DNA from: Tardiphaga sp. 709
GTDB lineage: Bacteria > Pseudomonadota > Alphaproteobacteria > Rhizobiales > Xanthobacteraceae
Length of the DNA: 64,000 nt
NCBI RefSeq assembly: GCF_032401055.1
Contig: NZ_CP135529.1
Span: forward strand, 1,736,001 to 1,800,000
Direction: 5' to 3'
Under the pieces are notes generated by a model. It ran no database searches. It had not been told where the DNA came from and was given only the letters and a program-made list of their open reading frames with translations. Made by a program: the position numbers and the translations under genes. The stretch's first letter is position 1, and every line of letters begins with the position of its first letter. This document shows, piece after piece, positions 54,733 through 63,679 of the stretch.

Positions 54733-55830
54733 ATGACTGCTGCCGACGCCAAGCTGACTGCGTTTGTCAGAACGAGGGGCCGGGTGCGCCGCCCTGCAAC
54801 CATCGTTGTCCTGTGCGGCCTGTTCGCAGCACTCCTGCTGACGGTGCTGCTTGCCGCCACGCTTGGCGCCGCCGGCATCCCACTGTCCCGCCTGCCCGCA
54901 GCACTCGGCCTCGCGGCTGCCGATCCCGCCAATCCATTTGCTGCGCGCGATCAACTGATCCTGTGGTCGATACGGATTCCGCGCATTGCCATCGCCGCCA
55001 TGATCGGCGGCATGCTGGGCGCCGCCGGCGCGATCATGCAGGGCCTGTTTCGCAACCCCCTCGCCGATCCGGCGCTGGTCGGCGTCTCCAGCGGCGGGGC
55101 ATTTGCTGCAGCGGGCGCCATCGTCATCAGCGACAGCCGCTTTGCGCATTACGTTGCTTTTCTGCAGCCGTTCCTGCTGCCGCTTGCGGCCTTCATCGGC
55201 TCGCTGCTCACCACCATCATTCTTTATCGAATTTCCAGCCGCAGCGGACGCACCTCCATCGCGCTGTTCCTGCTCGCCGGCATTGCTATCGCCGCGATCG
55301 CTAATGCGGGCATCGGCCTTCTGGTGTTCATCGCCGACGACCGGCAATTGCGCGACATCACGTTCTGGCTGCTCGGCTCGCTCAGCGGCGCGACCTGGAG
55401 CAAGGCGGCGACGATTGCGCCCATGCTGGCGCTGGGGCTGATCGGGATGCTCTTCACCAGCCGCGGCCTCGACGTGCTGATCCTCGGCGAATCCGAGGCC
55501 TTCCATTCCGGCGTCCATGTCGAGCGCCTCAAGCGCATCTGCATCGTGCTGGTGTCGGTCATGACCGGCGCGGCGGTATCGGTCTGCGGCGTGATCGGCT
55601 TCGTCGGCATCGTCGTGCCACACCTGCTACGGCTGATGATTGGACCGGGTCATCGGCTGTTACTGCCGGCATCCGTCGGTCTCGGCGCCAGCCTGCTGGT
55701 CGGAGCCGATACGCTCGCCCGCACCATCGTGGCGCCGGCCGAGATGCCCATCGGCATCCTGACTGCCGCCGTGGGCGCGCCGATCTTCCTGCTGATCCTG
55801 CTGCGTCAGCGCGGGCTGGTGGGGCTGTGA
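54733..55830 (+). CDS. hmuU: Haem ABC transporter permease
   Basis: 365 residues, FecCD/BtuC-type permease with about ten helices. Landmarks are RIPRIAIAAMIGGMLGAAGAIMQGLFRNPLADPALVGVSSGGAFAA and VCGVIGFVGIVVPHLLRLMIGPGHRLLLPASVGLGASLLVGADTLAR, the canonical coupling and C-terminal motifs of the family. An extra polar N-terminus of about 25 residues precedes the first helix. Overlaps hmuV by GTGA. Confidence 0.93.
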   Translation: MTAADAKLTAFVRTRGRVRRPATIVVLCGLFAALLLTVLLAATLGAAGIPLSRLPAALGLAAADPANPFAARDQLILWSIRIPRIAIAAMIGGMLGAAGAIMQGLFRNPLADPALVGVSSGGAFAAAGAIVISDSRFAHYVAFLQPFLLPLAAFIGSLLTTIILYRISSRSGRTSIALFLLAGIAIAAIANAGIGLLVFIADDRQLRDITFWLLGSLSGATWSKAATIAPMLALGLIGMLFTSRGLDVLILGESEAFHSGVHVERLKRICIVLVSVMTGAAVSVCGVIGFVGIVVPHLLRLMIGPGHRLLLPASVGLGASLLVGADTLARTIVAPAEMPIGILTAAVGAPIFLLILLRQRGLVGL

Positions 55831-56657
55831 CGTCAATGGCCGACACACCCGTCCTCACAGCATCCGGCATCTCGCTGATCATCGGCCAGGCCACGCTGCT
55901 CAATCATGTCGATCTCGCCATCACAAGCGGCGAGATGGTCGCCATTGTCGGCCCCAACGGCGCCGGGAAGTCGACGCTGCTGCGCCTGCTCTCGGCCGAT
56001 CTGCGTGCGTCGCGCGGCGCCATCACGCTGAAAGGCCGCGACCTCCACGCCTGGTCGCCCGCCGAACTGGCGATGCGGCGCGCGATGCTGTCGCAACATG
56101 TTAGTGTGAGCTTTCCATTCACGGTCGAGGAAGTCGTGCAGATGGGTCGGGGCAACCAGCCGCTGGCTTCTGCGCAATCGCTCGTCAATGCCGCCATCGA
56201 TGAAGTGGGACTTGGCGACTTCCGCCACCGCGAATTGACGACGCTCTCCGGCGGCGAGCAGCAGCGGGCGCATTTCGCGCGCATCCTCGTGCAGCTCGCC
56301 TGCGGCGAAGCTGCGCATGGTCCTGGAATCCTGCTGCTCGACGAGCCCACATCATCGCTCGATCTGCGTCACCAGATCGAACTGGTCGAAATTTCGCGGC
56401 AGCGTGCGCGCAACGGCACCGCTGTGATCGCGGTGCTGCACGATCTCAATCTCGCAGTTCGGTTTGCAGATCGCATCATCGTGATGCGCAACGGCGCCGT
56501 TGCAGCGGAAGGAACGCCGGCGGAAACGATCACCAGCGATGTGATCCGCCGCGTGTTCGATATCGACGTCGTGGTTGCACGCACCGACGATGGTGCGCCC
56601 TATTTGCTACCGCAGATGATGCAACAGATTGCAAACTCAACATCCGTAACGGCTTGA
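55827..56657 (+). CDS. hmuV: Haem ABC transporter ATP-binding protein
   Basis: 276 residues with Walker A GPNGAGKSTL, signature LSGGEQQRAHFARIL, Walker B ILLLDEPTSSLD and the switch histidine in AVLHDLN. The start is either GTG at 55827, overlapping the hmuU stop, or the ATG three codons later (55836). Completes hmuP-T-U-V; energises haem import through HmuU. Confidence 0.93.
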   Translation: MTSMADTPVLTASGISLIIGQATLLNHVDLAITSGEMVAIVGPNGAGKSTLLRLLSADLRASRGAITLKGRDLHAWSPAELAMRRAMLSQHVSVSFPFTVEEVVQMGRGNQPLASAQSLVNAAIDEVGLGDFRHRELTTLSGGEQQRAHFARILVQLACGEAAHGPGILLLDEPTSSLDLRHQIELVEISRQRARNGTAVIAVLHDLNLAVRFADRIIVMRNGAVAAEGTPAETITSDVIRRVFDIDVVVARTDDGAPYLLPQMMQQIANSTSVTA

Positions 56658-56800
56658 CTGCAGCTCTGCAGAGCGCATCATCATGTTCAAGCATGCATGT
56701 GCACGAGTAACATTGTTGCTCACGGGAACTCGCTTTTATCTGAACTCCCGATCAACTGATGCATTGCCTTCCTGTCGCAACAAACCACGGAGATTTCCCC

Positions 56801-57166
56801 ATGGGTCATGCACACAGGTCAACAGCGCTGGTCGTCGAGAACGACGAAGCACAACGCACACTGGTCAGCCTGCTGCTCGAAGAGAGCGAGATGAACGTCA
56901 TCGAATGCGAAAGCGCGGAGGCGGCCGTACTGGTGCTGGAGGAATCCGGCGACAATGTTGCAATGGTCTTTACCGACGTGGAACTCGCGGGCATGATGGA
57001 CGGCATAGAGCTCGCTTATCTCGCCAAGCAACGCTACCCCGATATGCATGTGATCGTGACCTCAGGTGCACCTCGCGTGCGCCGCCTGCCCGACGGCACA
57101 CTGTTCATGGCCAAGCCATGGAGCCCGATCGATCTGCTCCGCGCCGCACAACAATCGTTTCACTGA
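56801..57166 (+). CDS. Single-domain response regulator
   Basis: 121-residue receiver domain without an output domain. The acidic pocket is in VENDEAQRTL, the phosphoacceptor is D59 in VFTDVELAG, and the conserved K105 is in FMAKPWSP. It is CheY/DivK-like in form and may act by protein interaction. ATG 56801 has GGAG upstream; another in-frame ATG 42 bases earlier is less well placed. No histidine kinase is adjacent. It sits 143 bp after hmuV, so a link to haem uptake is not shown. Confidence 0.85.
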   Translation: MGHAHRSTALVVENDEAQRTLVSLLLEESEMNVIECESAEAAVLVLEESGDNVAMVFTDVELAGMMDGIELAYLAKQRYPDMHVIVTSGAPRVRRLPDGTLFMAKPWSPIDLLRAAQQSFH

Positions 57167-57281
57167 TACAGGTCAAATCGGTCCGCGCGGACCGGCGGAT
57201 GCCGCCCGCGTGGAACCGTCTTGCATTGCTGCAGCGCAACGTCGATAATTCGGCGATCACACCTGCCGCAGCAAGGGTTTC

Positions 57282-58571
57282 ATGCCGTTCGACCTCCTCA
57301 TTCGCAACGCCACGCTTCCCGACGGCCGCACGGGCCAGGATATCGCCATTAAAGGGGGCCGCATCGTCGCGGTGCAGCCCAATCTGGCGGGAGAGGCCGG
57401 ACGTGTGATCGATGCCGCCGGGCATCTGGTCTCGCCGCCCTTCGTCGACATCCACTTCCATATGGACGCGACGCTGTCGCTCGGCCTGCCGCGGCTGAAT
57501 GTGTCCGGCACCCTGCTCGAGGGCATCGCGCTGTGGGGCGAGTTGAAGCCACACCTCACCTATGAGGCACTGGTCGAACGCGCGCTGCGCTATTGCGATC
57601 TCGCGGTGGCACAGGGGCTGCTGGCGGTGCGTACCCATGTAGATATCTGCGACGACCGGCTGCTGGCTGTCGATGCGCTACTCGACGTCAAGAAGCAGGT
57701 CGCTCCCTATCTCGATCTCGAATTGGTGGCGTTCCCGCAGGACGGCTATTTCCGCTCTCCGACGGCTGCGCAAAATCTCGCCCGTGCCCTCGACAAGGGC
57801 GTTAGCATCGTCGGCGGCATTCCGCATTTCGAGCGCACCATGGCGGATGGTGCCGCATCGGTGAAGGTACTCTGCGAGATCGCTGCTGCGCGCGGCCTGC
57901 GCGTCGACATGCATTGCGACGAAAGCGACGATCCGCTCTCACGCCATATCGAGACGCTGGCCTATGAAACCCAGCGGTTGGGATTGCAGGGCCGCGTTGC
58001 CGGCTCGCACCTGACCTCGATGCATTCGATGGACAACTACTATGTCTCGAAACTGCTGCCCCTGATCGCCGAAGCCGGCGTCGCGGCCATTGCCAATCCG
58101 CTGATCAACATCGTGCTGCAGGGCCGCCACGACAGTTACCCCAAGCGCCGCGGCCAGACCCGCGTTCCGGAGATGCGATCTCACGGAATAAATGTGGCAT
58201 TCGGCCAGGACTGCTGCATGGACCCGTGGTACTCGCTGGGCTCGGCAGACATGCTCGAAGTCGCGCATATGGGCCTGCATGTCGGACAGATGACCAGCCG
58301 CGATGCGATGCGTTTCTGCTTCGATTCGGTCACCACCAATCCGGCAAAGATCATGGGCCTCGATGGCTACGGCCTCGATGTCGGCTGCAACGGCGACCTC
58401 GTGCTGCTGCAGGCGCACGATCCCATCGAAGCGATCCGCCTGAAGGCAACGCGGCTCGCGGTCGTGCGCCGCGGCAAGGTGATCGCCGAAACGCCCGCGC
58501 GGATCGGCCGGCTTGCGCTCGATGGCCGCCCGACATCGGTCGATCCGGCCGCCTACGCGCCGCCGACTTGA
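57282..58571 (+). CDS. Cytosine deaminase-like metal-dependent amidohydrolase
   Basis: 429-residue amidohydrolase with CodA-like metal ligands: HFHMDATLS near the N-terminus, MHCDESDDPL in the barrel, GSHLTSMHSM and FGQDCCMDPWYSLGSADML. The CodA equivalents (HxHLD, HCDE, GHDDxxDPWYPLG) suggest hydrolytic deamination of cytosine or a related cyclic amine. Substitutions around GQDCCMD (CodA has GHDDVFD) mean the substrate may differ from cytosine. Not in an obvious operon; the next gene is an FAD oxidoreductase 34 bp downstream. Confidence 0.85.
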   Translation: MPFDLLIRNATLPDGRTGQDIAIKGGRIVAVQPNLAGEAGRVIDAAGHLVSPPFVDIHFHMDATLSLGLPRLNVSGTLLEGIALWGELKPHLTYEALVERALRYCDLAVAQGLLAVRTHVDICDDRLLAVDALLDVKKQVAPYLDLELVAFPQDGYFRSPTAAQNLARALDKGVSIVGGIPHFERTMADGAASVKVLCEIAAARGLRVDMHCDESDDPLSRHIETLAYETQRLGLQGRVAGSHLTSMHSMDNYYVSKLLPLIAEAGVAAIANPLINIVLQGRHDSYPKRRGQTRVPEMRSHGINVAFGQDCCMDPWYSLGSADMLEVAHMGLHVGQMTSRDAMRFCFDSVTTNPAKIMGLDGYGLDVGCNGDLVLLQAHDPIEAIRLKATRLAVVRRGKVIAETPARIGRLALDGRPTSVDPAAYAPPT

Positions 58572-58605
58572 TCTCTCGACCCCCTCCCTCGCATCGTCTG
58601 GCAGC

Positions 58606-59964
58606 ATGACATCAGCCTCTCCCCATTCTCTGCGCGTTGCCGTTATCGGCGGCGGCGTGGCTGGCGCTTTTGCCGCGCTCATTCTGTCCAAGCTGCCGCA
58701 GATCGGGACGATCACCGTGCTGGATCGCGACGGCGCCTTCGGACGTGGGCTCGCCTATTCCGCGAAAGCCCAGTGGCACCGCATCAACGTCCCCGCTTAC
58801 AAGATGGGCGGCCTCGGCGCCGACGATGATGGCTTCGTCGAATGGCTGACGGAGACTGGCCAAACTGACTGGCCGGATTACTCGACATCCTTCGTGCCCC
58901 GCCGGGTCTATGGCGACTACATCTCGACGAAGTTCAACGAACTGACCGGCACCGGGCGTGTGACGCCGTGGCAGGATGTGGCTCTGAGTGTGGCGCGGCA
59001 GAGCGATGGCTATCGCGTTGCGACGGCATCGGGCGCGATCATCGACGCCGATCTGGTGTTCCTCTGTCTTGGCAACCAGCCACCATCGCCATTTCCCGGC
59101 ATCGAGGCATCGCCGCGCTCGATCACCAATGTCTGGACGCCGGGCGCGCTCGATCCGATCGGAAAGGACGATCGCGTGCTGGTCATCGGCACCGGCGCCA
59201 CCGCGGTCGATATGGTGATCGATCTCGTCCATCGCGGCATGCGCGCGCCCATCACGATGGTCTCGCGGCGCGGGTTGCTGCCGCTGATCGACGTGCCGGC
59301 GCAGACCGATCCTGATCCGATGACGTCATTCCCGGTGCCCACTGCGCGCGGCCTTCTGGCGGCGTTGCTCAGGGACACCCGCCGCAAGGTTGCCTCAGGA
59401 ATTCCATGGCAGACGATGGTCGACACGTTTCGATTGTCGATCGGTGAACTCTACAGGAATGCCTCCGAGACCGAACGTGCCCGTTTTGCGCGACACCTGC
59501 GTGCGATCTGGATGGTGCATCGTCATCGGCTGGCGCCCGACGTCGCCGAACTCCTGGAAGAGTTACAGCGGGACAACCTCCTCGACGTGGTCGCTGGTCG
59601 CATCGCCAGCGCGATTGCGACACCGTCGGGACATGACGTCACTATCCGCAAGCGTGGACACGGCGAGATGATCAACCTCGCCACCAACTGGATTCTCAAC
59701 TGTACCGGCCCGGAAGAGCGTTATGATCGCCTGGGTGATCCGCTCATCAAATCCCTGCTCGCAACCGGCTACGTCCGCACTGGCTTCAACGGCCTCGGCC
59801 TCGATGTCGCCCCAACCTGTGAGCTGCGTGACAGCGCCGGTCATGTTCAGCCCGGCTTCTATGCCATCGGCCCGGCGACGCGCGGCGCGTTCTGGGAAGT
59901 GACTGCGGCGTCCAACATTCGGCGGCAGTTGCTGGCCGTGAGCGAGCAGTTGAAGACGCTCTAG
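58606..59964 (+). CDS. FAD/NAD(P)-binding oxidoreductase (YdhS-like)
   Basis: 452 residues. A Rossmann motif for FAD (VAVIGGGVAGAFAALIL) is near the N-terminus and a second nucleotide-binding motif, VLVIGTGATAVDMVI, is near residue 205, with the ATG-like NCTGPEERYDR and FYAIGPATRGAFWEVTA near the C-terminus. This is the FAD-NAD(P)-binding (pfam13454) family of which E. coli YdhS is a member; the reaction is unknown. ATG at 58606; the longer frame upstream overlaps the amidohydrolase. It follows that gene by 34 bp. Its TAG stop overlaps the opposing permease stop in CTAG. Confidence 0.82.
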   Translation: MTSASPHSLRVAVIGGGVAGAFAALILSKLPQIGTITVLDRDGAFGRGLAYSAKAQWHRINVPAYKMGGLGADDDGFVEWLTETGQTDWPDYSTSFVPRRVYGDYISTKFNELTGTGRVTPWQDVALSVARQSDGYRVATASGAIIDADLVFLCLGNQPPSPFPGIEASPRSITNVWTPGALDPIGKDDRVLVIGTGATAVDMVIDLVHRGMRAPITMVSRRGLLPLIDVPAQTDPDPMTSFPVPTARGLLAALLRDTRRKVASGIPWQTMVDTFRLSIGELYRNASETERARFARHLRAIWMVHRHRLAPDVAELLEELQRDNLLDVVAGRIASAIATPSGHDVTIRKRGHGEMINLATNWILNCTGPEERYDRLGDPLIKSLLATGYVRTGFNGLGLDVAPTCELRDSAGHVQPGFYAIGPATRGAFWEVTAASNIRRQLLAVSEQLKTL

Positions 59965-60734
59965 CCCTTCCGCCACGGCACGATGGCGCGCTCCAGCGCG
60001 TCGAAGCTGGCGTTCATCACGAAGCCAATGATCGCGATGACGAACAGGCCGACATACATGGTCTGGACGTCGAACAGCTCCCACGCATTCCAGATCATGT
60101 AGCCGAGCCCCTGCTTGGCGCCGACCATCTCGGCGATGGCGATCAGCACCAGGCCCATGCCGGCGCCGAGCTTGATGCCGGTCATGATCAGCGGCAATGC
60201 GCCGGGCAGCGCTACGGTACGAAACATGTTGAAGCGGCTGGCGCCGAAATTGCGGCCGACGTCGAGGAAGATCGGCGCGATCTGTCGCACGCCGGCCGCG
60301 GTATTGATCACCACCGGATAGAACACGCCGATCGCGACCATTGCGATCTTCGAACTTTCGCCGAGGCCGAAGATCAGCAGGATCAGCGGCAGCAGGGAGC
60401 TCTTCGGAATTGGGTAAGTCGCGGAGATCAGGGGATCGAAGGCCGCACGTATCGGCCGATAGAGCCCAATAGCAAGGCCGATCACGATGGCCGGCACACA
60501 GCCAACGATAAAACCGGCAGCGAGGCGATACAGGCTGGCTCCCACATGACGCCACAGCGCGCCGGAGGAAGCGAGCTCGAACAGATGCCCAATGATGTTC
60601 GAGGGCGCCGGGAAAAACCTGACATCAACGATGCCAGTGCGGGCGCAGATTTCCCACAGGCCCAGCAGCACCAGCGGCGACAGGATGCTGATGGTGCGAT
60701 CGCCCCACAGCGAGCGGGCGCGGACCGAACTCAT
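59961..60734 (-). CDS. SsuC/TauC-type ABC transporter permease
   Basis: 257 residues with five to six helices and the binding-protein-dependent permease (EAA) motif in KLGAGMGLVLIAIAEMVGAKQGLG. Opens WGDRTISILSPLVLLGLWEICARTGIV. ATG at 60734 overlaps the ATPase stop (ATGA). Permeases of this kind carry sulfonates, nitrate, pyrimidine precursors or aromatic acids; the substrate cannot be told from sequence alone. Confidence 0.9.
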   Translation of the reverse strand: MSSVRARSLWGDRTISILSPLVLLGLWEICARTGIVDVRFFPAPSNIIGHLFELASSGALWRHVGASLYRLAAGFIVGCVPAIVIGLAIGLYRPIRAAFDPLISATYPIPKSSLLPLILLIFGLGESSKIAMVAIGVFYPVVINTAAGVRQIAPIFLDVGRNFGASRFNMFRTVALPGALPLIMTGIKLGAGMGLVLIAIAEMVGAKQGLGYMIWNAWELFDVQTMYVGLFVIAIIGFVMNASFDALERAIVPWRKG

Positions 60735-61561
60735 GCCTTGCTCCCCGGCTCGCGGCTGCGCGCGCGATCGACCTCTTCGCGCAGTTGCGCCCAGATGTCA
60801 TAGACCAGTTCGCCGTAAGCCGGCGTGTGCCGGAGTTCGACGACGTTGCGTGGCCGCGGCAGGTCCACCGGCACGATGGTCTTGATGCGCCCCGGCCCCG
60901 CTGTCATGACCATGATGCGATCACCGAGCGTCACGGCTTCGTCGACGCTGTGGGTGATGAAGACCACGGTCTTGCGGGTCTCTTCCCAGATCCGCAGCAG
61001 TTCTTCGTGCAGCAATGTCTTGTTCTGCTCGTCGAGCGCCGAGAACGGCTCGTCCATCAGCAGGATATCGGGATCATTGGCGAAGGCCCGCGCGATGGAG
61101 ACGCGCTGGCGCATACCGCCGGAGAGCTGATGCGGATAAAGCACGCGCGCACCATACATGCCGGTCTTGTTCAGATAGTGCCCAACCACGTCATCGACGC
61201 GCGCCTTCGGAACATTGCGCATCGTCAGACCGTAGGCGGCGTTGTCCCACACGGTCATCCAGGGAAACAACGAGTCCCCCTGGAACACCATGGAATTTTG
61301 CGGATGGCCGGGCTGCGGATTGGCGATATCGATCCGGCCTTCCGATGGCGCATCCAGTCCGGCAAGCATGCGCAGCAAGGTCGTCTTGCCGCAGCCGCTT
61401 GGACCGACCACCACGAAGAAGGTGCTGGCCGGGATATCGAGCGTGATCCGGTCCAGCGCCAACTGCGTATCATGCCGCTTGGTGACGTCGCGCAGACTGA
61501 TCTTCGCCGCGGGCACTGGCCCGCTATCCCCGATTCCTGCTGTCGACATCTGCACTGCCAT
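60731..61561 (-). CDS. SsuB/TauB-type ABC transporter ATPase
   Basis: 276 residues: Walker A GPSGCGKTTLLRMLAGL, signature LSGGMRQRVSIARAFA, Walker B ILLMDEPFSALD and switch histidine FITHSVDEAVTLGDRI. ATG at 61561 (MAVQMSTAGIGDSG). Couples to the adjacent permease and lies 22 bp after the binding-protein gene. Confidence 0.92.
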   Translation of the reverse strand: MAVQMSTAGIGDSGPVPAAKISLRDVTKRHDTQLALDRITLDIPASTFFVVVGPSGCGKTTLLRMLAGLDAPSEGRIDIANPQPGHPQNSMVFQGDSLFPWMTVWDNAAYGLTMRNVPKARVDDVVGHYLNKTGMYGARVLYPHQLSGGMRQRVSIARAFANDPDILLMDEPFSALDEQNKTLLHEELLRIWEETRKTVVFITHSVDEAVTLGDRIMVMTAGPGRIKTIVPVDLPRPRNVVELRHTPAYGELVYDIWAQLREEVDRARSREPGSKA

Positions 61562-61583
61562 CGTTACGTTTCTCTACGCCGTT

Positions 61584-62612
61584 TTACTTGGGCCGCGCGA
61601 ACGGCCCCAGGACTGGCTTCAGTCCATCGACATAGGACATGTCGACGACCTTGGCTGCCTCGATGTCGCTGGTGACCAGCCCGCGCGACTTGAAGTAAGC
61701 GAGATCGGTTTCGACGCTGGGCAGATTGATCTGACCGTCGGGATCGATGAACACCGGCACGATCTGATGCAGCAGTGCCATATCCTTGATCCCCGTCATT
61801 TCGGCGATGTCCTTGATCATGTCCTCGGCGCCGGGCCCCGCGATCTTGCCGTCCTTCAGCGTCGCCGCATAGGCGCGCACGCCGCGCAGATAGGCCTTGA
61901 GGAAGGCCGTGACGGTCTTGCGGTCCTCGGCGAACTTGCCATTGATCAGCAGCATGGCGGTCTGTTGCACCGGATAGAAATCATCGAGGCCGACGAAGCG
62001 CACAGCGACATTGTTGCGCACCATTGCCGTCACACCCGGCTCCGCCGAGATCGCCGCGTCGATCGCCTTGTTGGCGAAGGCGGTGAGATGCTGCGGGAAT
62101 GGCAGGAAGACCTTTTCGATATCCTCGTCCTTTAGCCCGGCCTTTTTCAGCGCCTGGTTGATGACGGACTCATCGGCCGCGCCATTGGCGATGATCGCGA
62201 CCTTCTTCCCTTTGAGATCCGTGAGCGACTTGAACGCGCCAGACTCGATCAGATCCTTGCGCACCATCAGCGCCTTGTAGCTGTAACCGGCGATATTGGT
62301 GCCCTTGTCGGCCACCATCTTCAGCTTGAGGCCACGATTGACGGCATTATAGAGCCCGGCGGAAGCCGCGCCTGCCGATGCGTCGAGATCGCCAGCGCCG
62401 AGCGGGGCCACCATCTTGGCACCGGAATCGAACGGGATCAGTTCAACCTTGACGCCCTCTTCCTTAAAGTAACCGCGCTTCTCCGCGAGGAACAGACCGA
62501 TATCCGATGACAGATTGGTCGTCCCCACCTTGACCGTCTTCATCTCCTGGGCGTTCGCAAGACCCAGCATCGACATCGCAACACCGGCGGCAACAAGCAG
62601 ACGTTTCAGCAT
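61584..62612 (-). CDS. NMT1/THI5- or SsuA-like ABC substrate-binding protein
   Basis: 342 residues: signal peptide MLKRLLVAAGVAMSMLGLANA, then a two-lobe binding protein (VKVGTTNLSSDIGLFLAEKRGYFKEEGVKVELIPFDSGAKMVAPLGAGDLDASAGAAS). This layout is typical of binding proteins for sulfonates, thiamine-pyrimidine precursors or aromatic carboxylates. ATG at 62612; the frame extends eight codons further upstream without a signal peptide. First of three transport genes in the operon. Confidence 0.9.
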   Translation of the reverse strand: MLKRLLVAAGVAMSMLGLANAQEMKTVKVGTTNLSSDIGLFLAEKRGYFKEEGVKVELIPFDSGAKMVAPLGAGDLDASAGAASAGLYNAVNRGLKLKMVADKGTNIAGYSYKALMVRKDLIESGAFKSLTDLKGKKVAIIANGAADESVINQALKKAGLKDEDIEKVFLPFPQHLTAFANKAIDAAISAEPGVTAMVRNNVAVRFVGLDDFYPVQQTAMLLINGKFAEDRKTVTAFLKAYLRGVRAYAATLKDGKIAGPGAEDMIKDIAEMTGIKDMALLHQIVPVFIDPDGQINLPSVETDLAYFKSRGLVTSDIEAAKVVDMSYVDGLKPVLGPFARPK

Positions 62613-62665
62613 GATCGGTCCCTCTTTATTTCGCATGAAAGTGATACAGCAGAACGCGCTGCAGC

Positions 62666-63670
62666 TCAGGGCAAGCGTGGAAACAGACGCCTCGGATTGG
62701 TTTCAGCAATCAGTTCGATATCGGCAGCGGAAAAGCCCGCAGCCTTGACGCTGGCAAGGGGATCGCGATCCGCCGGCGGGAAGGACTCGTCAGTACCGAG
62801 CGCGACGCGTTCGATGCCTACGGTATCGGCGAGGAAACGCAACGCTTTCGGCGCATGCACGATGCTGTCATAGCCGATGCGCGAGGCGTAGACCGATGGA
62901 TCGCATTGCGCGACATCGCCCTGCCCCGCGCGATCCATCCGCGCATGCATCACGTCGAAGCGACCCAGCAGATAAGGAAATGTGCCGCCGCCATGGCTGA
63001 GGACGATCGAGAGCGACGGGAAGCGATCGAGCACACCTGAGAAGATGATCGAGCCAATTCCGAGTGTGGTATCGAACGTGTATTGGGCGATCTGCGTCAG
63101 CGCGAATTTCGCGGCACGCGGCGCAGCATCCACCAAAACGGGATGCAGGATGACCGGCAGCCCCAAGGCTTCCGCCTTGGCCCAGAACAGATCGAGCGGC
63201 TTCTCGCCGATATTGACGCCTTCAACATTGGCCGGGACCATGACCGCGACGGCGCCGAGACCCACAACGCGGTCGAGTTCGGCCGCAGCATCGGCAGCGT
63301 CGACCAGCGGCACCGAGGCGACAAAGGAAAAGCGGTCATTGTTAGTATGGCACCACTCGCCCAGCGTATCGTTGAGCATACGATGCCAATGCGCGCAGGC
63401 ATCTTTCTGAAGGCCATAGCCATAGATGTCCGGCCATGTGGCGACCAGTTGCCGGTCGAGACCCTGGCGGTCGAGGCTGGCACGGCGTTGTTCAACCGGC
63501 TCGACCAGTTGCGGGAAGAACGGCCGAACCCTGAAACCATAGTCGAAGCCGAGGGCCGGCGGCTTGCCATTCCCTGATGGCAGCAGCCTCACACCGCAAT
63601 AGGCGCCGCGGCCATCGATCGCGGACAGCAACTGCGGCGGCACGTAATGGGCATGGATATCGATCGGCAC
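62666..63670 (-). CDS. ACMSD-like amidohydrolase/decarboxylase
   Basis: 334 residues of the amidohydrolase 2 group, whose best known member is aminocarboxymuconate-semialdehyde decarboxylase. Metal-binding features are IDIHAHYVPP at the N-terminus, LGLPVILHPVL, VLSHGGGTFPYLLGRFDVMH and ALGTDESFPPADRDP. GTG start at 63670, three bases after a TAGGGA ribosome-like site, and 9 bp from the upstream gene's stop. It probably decarboxylates or hydrolyses a ring-opening product made by the adjacent molybdenum hydroxylase pathway; the exact substrate is inferred only from context. Confidence 0.83.
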   Translation of the reverse strand: MPIDIHAHYVPPQLLSAIDGRGAYCGVRLLPSGNGKPPALGFDYGFRVRPFFPQLVEPVEQRRASLDRQGLDRQLVATWPDIYGYGLQKDACAHWHRMLNDTLGEWCHTNNDRFSFVASVPLVDAADAAAELDRVVGLGAVAVMVPANVEGVNIGEKPLDLFWAKAEALGLPVILHPVLVDAAPRAAKFALTQIAQYTFDTTLGIGSIIFSGVLDRFPSLSIVLSHGGGTFPYLLGRFDVMHARMDRAGQGDVAQCDPSVYASRIGYDSIVHAPKALRFLADTVGIERVALGTDESFPPADRDPLASVKAAGFSAADIELIAETNPRRLFPRLP

Positions 63671-63679
63671 AATCAGTCC

